64,000 bases of DNA from G965200765 sp965203865 (GTDB taxonomy: Bacteria; Pseudomonadota; Gammaproteobacteria; Arenicellales; JAJDZL01). The stretch lies in the NCBI GenBank assembly GCA_965203865.1, contig OZ241916.1:2418001-2482000 (forward strand). The letters are read 5' to 3'. The notes below the pieces were generated by a model. The model did not search any database and was not told the origin of the DNA. It saw only the letters and a list, made by a program, of their open reading frames with translations. Of the stretch, positions 35,683-44,100 are shown piece after piece. A program made the translations under genes and the position numbers. Within the stretch, counting starts at the first letter, position 1. Every line of letters begins with the position of its first letter.

Positions 35683-36080
35683 CGCACAATGCGCAAATCT
35701 GGCTTTTTCTTGAACTGTGGTGGCTCTTGCTCCTCCACTACTTGTTCATCCTCTTGTGTGTCGTACATGGAGGTCTCATCGCGAAAAACCAGACCCTCTC
35801 CGTTTTCTCGTGCAAATATTGCAACGATGGAATCAATCGGAATGTCCACTTGATGCACAACTCCAGCAAAGCGACCCTCGAAAAGCACCCAATCATTTGA
35901 AATTTCCAGCCCTTCAATCGCCTGGTCGTGAATATTCAGAACTATGTGGCCGTCCTTGACAAAATTGATCGGGACGTTGACTGCAGGGAAATTGGCATCT
36001 ACCAGAATTTGCGGCGTGAGCCCGTTTTCAAGCGCCCAGTCTCTCAAAGCCCGGATCAAAAAAGGTTTCTTCGATATCAT
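35679..36080 (-). CDS. sspB: ClpXP adaptor SspB
   Basis: SspB binds ssrA-tagged proteins and delivers them to ClpXP. The 133-residue protein has the peptide-binding domain at 1-105 (PFLIRALRDWALENGLTPQILVDA, VLNIHDQAIEGLEI, FEGRFAGVVHQVDIPIDSIVAIFARENGEG), an acidic linker, and the short C-terminal ClpX-binding tail PDLRIVR. It shares ATGA overlaps with both sspA and hslV, placing a tagging-linked adaptor and two protease systems in one transcript. Confidence 0.96.
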   Translation of the reverse strand: MISKKPFLIRALRDWALENGLTPQILVDANFPAVNVPINFVKDGHIVLNIHDQAIEGLEISNDWVLFEGRFAGVVHQVDIPIDSIVAIFARENGEGLVFRDETSMYDTQEDEQVVEEQEPPQFKKKPDLRIVR

Positions 36081-36718
36081 ATCGAGTGCAGGAGCATATC
36101 CCGGTCAACAAGGCATAAGCTTTGCTTGAACGACTCTCTCATAAACAGCCTTGACTTGTACGAGAGAATTCCTCTCGCCTGTTTCGGAATCTCCATTCCG
36201 TAGCTCGGCATTTTCCACAGCAGCGCAATAAAAAAACAGTCTGCCAAACTGATTTCTTCGCCCAGCAGAAATTCCTGATTATTCAGGAAGGAATTAAGCG
36301 AAACGATTTCTTGCAGCATTGCTGCACTGACCTTTTTAGTGGGTTTTTGTTTTCGGGCACCCAGGTCCCTCAACTTGTGCAGCCAATCGCGTTGAAACCT
36401 GTAGACCATCAGTCTCACTTGTCCGCGGCTGAACGGATCAGGCGGCATTAACGGAGGATGCGGCAAACGATCGTCCAAGTACTCCGCGATGATGTGCGAG
36501 CCATACAGCACAAGATCCCGGTCTACCAGCACCGGGCTTTCTCCGTAGGGATTTAACTGGTCCAGTATTTCCGGCTCCTGTTTGTTATCAATCAGTTTGA
36601 CATCGCAGTCAATTTCTTTTTCGCACAGTACAATCCGGCACGCATGTCCCTCAATACACGACTCAGTCGTGTACAGCGTGGTCATTGACTTCTTCGAATT
36701 GTCTAAACTGATTGCCAT
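36077..36718 (-). CDS. sspA: Stringent starvation protein A
   Basis: SspA is a glutathione-transferase-fold protein that binds RNA polymerase in Gammaproteobacteria. The 213-residue sequence has the N-terminal thioredoxin-like domain (LYTTESCIEGHACRIVLCEKEID, NPYGESPVLVDRDLVLYGSHIIAEYLD) and the helical C-terminal domain. It sits between the bc1 complex and sspB, the classical petABC-sspAB order. The gap to petC is 110 bp and may carry a promoter that I cannot place. Confidence 0.95.
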   Translation of the reverse strand: MAISLDNSKKSMTTLYTTESCIEGHACRIVLCEKEIDCDVKLIDNKQEPEILDQLNPYGESPVLVDRDLVLYGSHIIAEYLDDRLPHPPLMPPDPFSRGQVRLMVYRFQRDWLHKLRDLGARKQKPTKKVSAAMLQEIVSLNSFLNNQEFLLGEEISLADCFFIALLWKMPSYGMEIPKQARGILSYKSRLFMRESFKQSLCLVDRDMLLHSI

Positions 36719-36828
36719 TGGGCTGCTAAATTGCTATAGGCTGGGGCCTTATTGAAATAGTATCGAAGTTGCTTTCTTATGTTTATAAGTTTTTTTTACA
36801 GACGAATCAAAAGGAATTCAACCAAAAA

Positions 36829-37485
36829 TCAGTGTATGTCCTTCCAGTATTCCTTTTTCAAGTAGTAGGCAACAATCGTAAATACTGCCATAAAAATCAA
36901 TACCCAAATTCCGATGTTGTAGCGAACCAGTTTCGCCGGTTCAGCTACATATACCAGAAAATTCACAACGTCTCTAACAGTGTTCTCATACTCTTCGGGG
37001 GACTGGTCGCGTTGCAAGCCGTACAATACATGGGGCATTGCAACGTCGCTGAACAGTGTATTGTTCCATCCGGTGACCGAAGATTCGTCTTCATGGAAAC
37101 TGAGCAAAAACGTATACACCCAGTCTGGACTCCTTGACCTTGCTATCAGACTCAGGTCCGGCGGCGCTGTTCCAAACCATCGCTTGGCATCTTCCTCGGA
37201 CATGTTCACACTCATAGTGTCTCCGGGCTGCTGCGACGGCTGCAGGAAATTTGCACGCAGAATTTCTTCACTAATTCCCAGATCCTCGCCCATTCGGTTG
37301 TATCTCATGTACTTGATTCCATGACAGGACAAACAATAATTTGAAAATGTCGTCGCTCCTTGCTGAAGAGAGCGGCGGTCGTCCAAATTTACGTGAACAG
37401 ACATCAGGTCTTCGCCGGATTCCGAAGCGGCTTTTGCGACAGAGCCTATGCAAATTGCCAGAATGGCAAGTACAATTTTTTTCAT
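36829..37485 (-). CDS. petC: Ubiquinol-cytochrome c reductase cytochrome c1 subunit
   Basis: Cytochrome c1 takes electrons from the Rieske protein and passes them to soluble cytochrome c. The 218-residue protein has a Sec signal peptide (1-19), heme motif CLSCH near residue 51, an axial methionine region in SDVAMPHVLYGL, and a C-terminal membrane anchor at about 193-212. It is shorter than mitochondrial forms but normal for Gammaproteobacteria. The start overlaps the petB stop by four bases. Confidence 0.96.
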   Translation of the reverse strand: MKKIVLAILAICIGSVAKAASESGEDLMSVHVNLDDRRSLQQGATTFSNYCLSCHGIKYMRYNRMGEDLGISEEILRANFLQPSQQPGDTMSVNMSEEDAKRWFGTAPPDLSLIARSRSPDWVYTFLLSFHEDESSVTGWNNTLFSDVAMPHVLYGLQRDQSPEEYENTVRDVVNFLVYVAEPAKLVRYNIGIWVLIFMAVFTIVAYYLKKEYWKDIH

Positions 37486-38738
37486 TTGAATGTCACCCTT
37501 TCCGGTACTGGTTTCACTCGATCAAGCTTGGTATAGATTGGCATGAGAAGAAAGAATGCAAAATACAGGAAGTAGCACAGTTGAGCCCACCTGACATTGG
37601 TGAAAAGGAACAAATCAACTGCCTGGGGATTTTTCGTGCCCAAGTATCCCAGCAGAACAAACGACACTACAAACACAGTGAGTGCGGTTTTAAACATCCA
37701 GCCGCGATATCGAATTGACTTGACGGGCGAGCGGTCAAGCCATGGGAGCAGGAAGAACAGAAAAATTGCGAAGCCCATGGAAATCACTCCCCAAAGTTTT
37801 GCCTCGATACCGAAAAGAGGATAGGTAACTGCTCTAAGTATGGAGTAGTACGGTGTCAAATACCACAGGGGAATGATATCAGGCGGGGTCTGCAACGGGT
37901 TTGCCGGTTCAAAATTGGCGCGCTCAAGAAACCATCCGCTCATCTCCGGTGCCAAAAATGTAATCGCAAAGAAGAGAAACAGAAACACCCCGGCACCGAA
38001 CAGGTCTTTGACAGTGTAGTACGGATGAAACGGAATACCGTCAAGCGGCTTGCCGGTTTCGTCCTTTTTCTTTTTAATCTCGACTCCGTCGGGATTGTTG
38101 GACCCCGTTCTGTGAAGCGCAACGATATGAATGTAAACCAGTCCAACCAATAGCAACGGCACAAGTATTACGTGAAACGCGAAGAACCTTGTCAACGTTG
38201 CATCAGAAACAACAAAGTCTCCCCGAATCCACTCGGCGAGTCCCTCGCCGATAAAAGGTATTGCTCCAAACAGGGAAATAATTACTTGCGCGCCCCAAAA
38301 TGACATGTTGCCCCATGGTAGCAGATAGCCAAAAAACGACTCCGCCATCAAAGCAAGATAAATGACCATGCCAATAATCCACAACAACTCTCGCGGCCTT
38401 CTGTAAGAACCGTACAGCAAGCCACGAAACATGTGGAGATAAATCACAATAAAAAATGCCGAAGCGCCAGTAGAGTGCAAATAGCGCATCAGCCACCCCC
38501 AGGAAACATCCCGCATAATGTATTCGACTGAATCAAATGCGAGATCCGCATCCGGCTTGTAGTGCATGGTGAGAAAAATTCCGGTAATAATTTGTATTAC
38601 AAATACAAGAATCGCAAGGGAGCCGAAAAAATACCAGAAATTGAAATTTTTCGGAGTCCAGTATTTTGCGGCATGCTCTTCCCAGACTTTGGTCATGGGG
38701 AATCGTTCATCAATCCATGAGCGCATTCTTGAACTCAT
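37482..38738 (-). CDS. petB: Ubiquinol-cytochrome c reductase cytochrome b
   Basis: Cytochrome b of the bc1 complex holds both quinone sites and two b hemes. The 418-residue protein has eight membrane helices, heme-binding histidines in RYLHSTGASAFFIVIYLHMFRG-type and FAFHVILVPLLLVGLVYIH-type segments (helices B and D), and the PEW-type quinol loop around residues 265-290, here reading PDIIPLWYL. It is coupled to petA before it and petC after it by four-base overlaps. Confidence 0.97.
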   Translation of the reverse strand: MSSRMRSWIDERFPMTKVWEEHAAKYWTPKNFNFWYFFGSLAILVFVIQIITGIFLTMHYKPDADLAFDSVEYIMRDVSWGWLMRYLHSTGASAFFIVIYLHMFRGLLYGSYRRPRELLWIIGMVIYLALMAESFFGYLLPWGNMSFWGAQVIISLFGAIPFIGEGLAEWIRGDFVVSDATLTRFFAFHVILVPLLLVGLVYIHIVALHRTGSNNPDGVEIKKKKDETGKPLDGIPFHPYYTVKDLFGAGVFLFLFFAITFLAPEMSGWFLERANFEPANPLQTPPDIIPLWYLTPYYSILRAVTYPLFGIEAKLWGVISMGFAIFLFFLLPWLDRSPVKSIRYRGWMFKTALTVFVVSFVLLGYLGTKNPQAVDLFLFTNVRWAQLCYFLYFAFFLLMPIYTKLDRVKPVPERVTFK

Positions 38739-39328
38739 GCCGCTACCCCCTCGTCTTGTCCAACACCAATTTCAATCTGTGAATCAGTGAGGAACCTGTG
38801 AGGCGGCACCTCCAGATTTGTCGGTGCAGGCACTCCTTTGTAGACCCGTCCTGCCAAATCGAATTTGGAACCATGACAAGGGCAGAAAAAACCACCCGGC
38901 CAATCTGCGTCCAAGCCGCCCGGTTCAAACTGATCCAGCGGCGAACACCCCAAATGCGTGCACAATCCAACCAGAACCAAAACCTCAGGATTGATGGAGC
39001 GATAGGAATTCTGCGCATACTGTGGTTGCTGTTCGTCCCGGGATTCCGGGTCGGCAAGCTGTGCCACTTCTTTCAAGGTTTCGAGCATTTCCGGCGTTCG
39101 CTTGACAATCCATACTGGCTTGCCCCGCCACTCCACCTTTAGAAGCTTGCCGGCTTCCAAGTTTGAAATATCAATTTGAACTGGCGCACCCGCGGCCTTT
39201 GCCCTGGCACTAGGGGACATGCTAGATACAAATGGAACAACTGCTACTGCTGCACCGGCAACTCCCACTCCGGTAGTAACGCCCGTTAAAAACCGTCTTC
39301 TTTCCCTGTTAACCTGATCGTCAGCCAT
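38735..39328 (-). CDS. petA: Ubiquinol-cytochrome c reductase Rieske iron-sulfur subunit
   Basis: The Rieske protein moves electrons from quinol to cytochrome c1. The 197-residue protein begins with a Tat signal (RERRRFLTG) that remains as membrane anchor, and has the two 2Fe-2S binding loops CTHLGC and CPCHGS. ATG 39328 is chosen because GGAG lies just upstream (AAAGGAGAGGCA); the frame runs seven codons further to a GTG that contains this ribosome site. It is first of petABC. Confidence 0.97.
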   Translation of the reverse strand: MADDQVNRERRRFLTGVTTGVGVAGAAVAVVPFVSSMSPSARAKAAGAPVQIDISNLEAGKLLKVEWRGKPVWIVKRTPEMLETLKEVAQLADPESRDEQQPQYAQNSYRSINPEVLVLVGLCTHLGCSPLDQFEPGGLDADWPGGFFCPCHGSKFDLAGRVYKGVPAPTNLEVPPHRFLTDSQIEIGVGQDEGVAA

Positions 39329-39418
39329 TGCCTCTCCTTTAGCTGTCACAAATTAAATTTTCTGGTCGCGGCTCATCACACTCGTAACTGGCCGCGAAAC
39401 CCTTTTCCAACGGGCAAG

Positions 39419-39427
39419 ATTATAACA
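39419..39427 (-). promoter_or_regulatory. Extended -10 promoter of petABC
   Basis: TGTTATAAT on the minus strand is a full extended -10 element. No good -35 box stands at the right distance, as is common for such promoters. The start would lie near 39412, giving an 83-nt leader. Confidence 0.55.
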
Positions 39428-39580
39428 AAGATATTTTCAAGTCCTGTTTCTGTTGTAGCACACACCGCATTATTGGTTTGCACAAGTTTAATGTAAAGAT
39501 GTTTTCAACTCGCTTACAATTACTTTCAAGGCTGAAAATATTTGATGTCATCCTTTATAACCAAGTACTGAATCTGCAAA

Positions 39581-40108
39581 ATGACCTGGAAAATGACAAA
39601 TTTTCGCTACGCAAATCTGTTCATGCTTTTGGCATGTCTTTTCCTTACAGGAACTGCACTCTATATGCAGTATATCCTTTATCTTGACCCCTGCCCATTG
39701 TGCATGGTGCAAAGATTTGCTGTTTATGCAGTAGGATTGCTCGCCTTAATTGCATTTGTCCACTGCCCGGAGCACAAGGGTCGATTCAGCTATGCCATCG
39801 GGATACTGTTTTTTTCGCTGTTTGGTGCGGCCATTGCCGCACGCCATGTTTGGCTACAGAGTCTTCCTGCCGACAAGGTGCCGGAATGCCTGCCTGGAAT
39901 TGAATTTATTCTCCAGCACAACCCGATATTCGAAGCAATTGGAATCATATTGTCCGGTACTGGCGAATGTGCTCAGACTCAGTGGACATTCCTGGGACTT
40001 AGCATCCCCGGGTGGACGCTAGTTGCATTTGTTTTTTTCGCACTTATGGCAGCCTGGTTAATACTGGATACAAGAAAGATTCTGAGGGTCTCTCAGGAAA
40101 GGATGTAG
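39581..40108 (+). CDS. dsbB: Disulfide bond formation protein B
   Basis: DsbB reoxidises DsbA and hands the electrons to ubiquinone. The 175-residue inner-membrane protein has four helices, the first periplasmic pair in DPCPLCMVQR (C38 and C41) and the second pair in VPECLPG and GTGECAQ. All four essential cysteines are present. ATG 39581 or ATG 39593 could be the start. It stands alone, divergent from petABC, and marks the left border of the AT-rich defence patch. Confidence 0.94.
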   Translation: MTWKMTNFRYANLFMLLACLFLTGTALYMQYILYLDPCPLCMVQRFAVYAVGLLALIAFVHCPEHKGRFSYAIGILFFSLFGAAIAARHVWLQSLPADKVPECLPGIEFILQHNPIFEAIGIILSGTGECAQTQWTFLGLSIPGWTLVAFVFFALMAAWLILDTRKILRVSQERM

Positions 40109-40147
40109 CGAAGTTACGTTACACAAAACAATTTGAGTGGATTAAAA

Positions 40148-41065
40148 ATGACTGAGCAAACCATTGTACATGCTAATTCTGTCAAGTGGATGAAGGATCA
40201 ACCATCATCGACATTTAATCTTGTCATTGCTGACCCACCTTATAATGTAGGGAAGAACTACGGGACAACTATTGATAATGTTGAAAAAGAAGAGTATTTG
40301 GAATTTCTTCGAGAGTGGGTAACAGAAGCAACTCGTCTTTTGAAACCATACGGTACTATTTATGTATTCATGGGATTTCGTTTCATATCGTATCTGTACG
40401 ATATTCTTGAGAACGAATGTGGATTGTTTTTTAACACATGGATATGTTGGCACTATACTCAAGGACAAGGTAGAAAGCGTGGATTTTCAGCACGACATGA
40501 TGACATACTAATGTTCACCAAACACTCAAAAAATTACACGTTTAATTTGGATGACATTCGAATTCCTCAAAAATATTATCGTGGTGTCAATAATATGAGA
40601 GGGTCTAATCCAGGAGATGTTTGGGAGTTCTCTCACATTCATTATTGTCAAAAAAATCGACAGCCCCACCCTACTCAAAAACCTGAAGGATTAATTGAAA
40701 GAATGGTACTGGCATCGTCCTCCGAAGGCGACAATGTACTTGACCCTTTCTTGGGCAGTGGGACAACTGTTCGAGTATGCCAGCAACTTTCCAGAAATTG
40801 TACGGGTATTGAAATAAATTCAGAGTATGTGGAAATGGCAAAAAAACGTTTAATGCAATCCTTTTCTGGATTTGACAGTCTTGACCCAAAAATGAAGCGT
40901 GTGCCTTTTGATTTAAATGATCCTGATATCAGACATAAATATGTAGAAAATCATAAGCATTGGTTTCTAAAGAATCATGAAGCACACATTGAAGATTTTG
41001 AAAAAGAGGTTTTTCGTCTCTATGGTCATAAGCAACCTACAATATTTGAGTTAACTCTTAAATGA
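40148..41065 (+). CDS. Beta-class DNA methyltransferase (site-specific, N4/N6)
   Basis: A 305-residue DNA modification enzyme. Motif IV IADPPYNVG is near the N-terminus and motif I DPFLGSGTT near the C-terminus, the order that defines the beta class acting on exocyclic amino groups. HPTQKPEGLIERMV lies just before motif I, as usual. It is AT-rich compared with dsbB and pet genes and probably acquired. No restriction enzyme gene follows on the same strand; 18 bases later there is a 21-codon frame that may be a remnant. It may be an orphan methylase, or modify sites for an enzyme elsewhere. ATG 40148 is preferred to TTG 40133. Confidence 0.92.
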   Translation: MTEQTIVHANSVKWMKDQPSSTFNLVIADPPYNVGKNYGTTIDNVEKEEYLEFLREWVTEATRLLKPYGTIYVFMGFRFISYLYDILENECGLFFNTWICWHYTQGQGRKRGFSARHDDILMFTKHSKNYTFNLDDIRIPQKYYRGVNNMRGSNPGDVWEFSHIHYCQKNRQPHPTQKPEGLIERMVLASSSEGDNVLDPFLGSGTTVRVCQQLSRNCTGIEINSEYVEMAKKRLMQSFSGFDSLDPKMKRVPFDLNDPDIRHKYVENHKHWFLKNHEAHIEDFEKEVFRLYGHKQPTIFELTLK

Positions 41066-41153
41066 CAACTCACAGAAAAACCATGAAATACAGTCCAATA
41101 CTTAACCCGAAAAAAGACTTTGTTGAAGCAACAACTGAGTCATTTTAGTCCGC

Positions 41154-44100
41154 TCAATCAGCGGGTTTTCTGTTGTTTACGGTAGGCTCGTTTACTATTC
41201 GCTGGCGCCAATCGGCAAGAATTTCCGGGGCTAAACCAAGTACTTTTGCGACAATGTCATCAAGTTTGGCTCGAACCGGGCAATCATTCATTTTCGGCCA
41301 TGGCAATAATTTGCTGTCCCCCAGATCATTAAATGCGCTCACAAGAGATGCCAAATCGGTCTTTTCAGGGTTCGGCACAGGAATCGAGCGAAGTTGATCT
41401 AAAGAATAAGCTGCATAAGTCAGTTTTTTTTGACGACGATTCAAAAATGACAATACTGCGGGCGTGGAGTTCAAGTATGCACACCATGCTTGCAGTATTG
41501 CAGTAGGGTTCGGAAATTTTGCAAGGGGGGTTACTGGTATAAAGGCTTGTCCTAGCACTGGACGCGGCAGAAATATTGATGAAACTCTAATAGCTTGCGG
41601 ATTTACTCTGCGAGCAATCAGCATCCTGCTCGCTTTGGGCCATAATACATGAACCGCATAATTGTATTTTTCCGTCTTTGGTCCAGTTGTGAAGTCTGAA
41701 AACGAACGCATCGTTTCTCGTTCGCTTGTTGCGTGGGTCCACACTACTTCAAAAGCAGTTGACGGTTGGTATTCTGCAGTTTTCAACGGATTCCTGAAGG
41801 CATCAGCTAATCCTTGTCCTGCCGGCTCCACTAATGCCAAGTCTCCTAATGGGCTCAAACTGTTCAAATCATCCACTTTTTGTGCGTGATTCGCCAGCGA
41901 ACCATCATAGTATTGGGCGGGTGTCCAGTCACCATCTACGATTTTTGACCTAGGCCACTTGAAAGTACGGTGATATTTATGTTCTTTGCCCGCTAACACA
42001 GCTTCAAGCCATTTGGCCACCTCGGCCGCGCTTCTGGGCATGTGATTCAACGCGATGAATGTAGTTGGGCTTTCATTCTCGTTTCTATCACCCCCCCCCC
42101 TGCGACAAACCAGCAGAGATTCGTGAATACTGGTATTTTCAGAAAAATTTAACCTGCTGGGTTCATGGCAGGTTACAACCATGTCAATGTGGAACCGTTT
42201 AGCCAAAAACTTCCTCTCGGCTATGCCTGATGTACTGGTAAGCGCAGTAGTTGGAAGAACCTTGCCAAGCACTCCGGTCTCTCTATGAAGCAGTGCGTCT
42301 ACAAGAGGGGTAAAGTAAGTTCTGATACTATTTGAGTCAATTACGTTTGAAGCGTCGGCATCAGAAGACTTGATCTGGCGCTTTATTTCAAGTTCGCGAT
42401 TTTGCATCAGTTTCCTAGCATGGCTACTGTATTTCATTCCCCGTTTTACACTATTTGTAAATGGTGGATTCATCAATACAATGTCTACTTCTTCAATATT
42501 TATCTCTTTGCTAGTTGACGAATAAGGTGTCGAAATTGCTGCTTGCTTGGTATGCCCAAACAGGTCCGGCTGCTGGCCATCTCCCACGGCTTCAGGCAAT
42601 AACTCAAGACTCCCCAGTTTTACACCGCCATCAGACTGCGGTCCATGCTGCATTGTATGAATGCGCATAGAATCATAGTCAACAGTTGGTGCTCCAAGCG
42701 TAAGATTAGAGGCTGCCAATTGTGTTGCCTGATAATTTATGTCAAGTCCATGAATTGAATTTTCAACCAGTTCTTTGTGAACTTCAGTTATCTTATCTTG
42801 AGTCATATCAGGTTGTGCGGCAATCATTCGGTCCTTGATAGTCTTAAGGGCAGCCATCAAAAGAGTTCCTGTTCCGCAAGCTGGGTCAAGGATGCGCAAC
42901 TTGGTTGCCTGGTCTTGGTCTGACCAGTCAACAAGGTCAGAACGCAGTGCCAGTCCGGCAAGCATTAACGCGGATATATTGTTTGTATAGAAAGCACCGT
43001 CACTTGTAGCACTACCCAGAATTTTGTGGTAAAGCGGCCCTGCATGGTCGTATCCCAACTCGGCTACAGTATCAGAAAGATTTGCCACACACTCTGCGAG
43101 AATCTGAATTGCAGGCCTGAGACTAGGAAACGATGGTGAATTTTCGATGATTGACAGTGCAGGACGAAATACAGCATCGTAGTCCTTCGTTAGAATTTTG
43201 TCCCAGGCTTCTGCAAGCATTTCCGCCGGCTTTTTCGAACGGCCGACAGAAAGCATATCAGGCAAAAACTGCTGCATCGTCGACTCTTGCTGCAACCGAC
43301 GATGAAGCAGGCATGCATTGCAAAGAATAAGTGCGGCAGTTGTAGACACCTCTTTATCTTCTACACCTGACAAGTCCAGTGTTTGGCGGACAGAATCCAG
43401 CAGGAGAATATTATCCTCCATGCGTTTTGCTGCAAGTCCCACAGAATAGGCGATTTCATCTGCTGTAACCTGCCCGGGCTTGCCAAGGCCGGAAGATGCC
43501 ACAACTTGAGCGAAAATTCCGGGTTCAACAGCTTTGAAAGTAAACAAATCTTCAATTCGAGGTTCGTCGTTTTCCGTATCGTCAACATGCCTGCGCCGGG
43601 GGATGCCATTTTGTTTGTTGCCCCTTTCGGGCATAATGACATCTACAAAATTTCCAGGGGACTCAGCCAGCCTCTCATCATGCGACTGCAATGCACGAAG
43701 AACTGAACCGACATGTCGATAATCATCACTGCGCTGTTCAAGTAATTCTGCAATATCCCCTTCGCCGTCCGGTACAAAAACCGGAACAATTATGTAGCCA
43801 CGGGTCTTGCCTGGTGCTCTACGCATCACACGACCCACTGCTTGGACTATGTCAATGTGGCTCTGTTTCGGGTCAAGAAACGTTACAGACTCCAAAGCAG
43901 GCACATCCACGCCTTCCGAAAACACTTTGACATTGCATATCATCCGGGCCTGATTTTTATTGGGTGCGTCATTGAGCCAACGACGTTCCAGGTTTCGTTT
44001 TAACGCCGTACTATTTCCGTCCAAATGACGGGATTCCAAATCGGCCCGCTTGCCGCGTCCGCTCATCACATTTGAAACCCGTCGTTTCAGAGGAATACTG

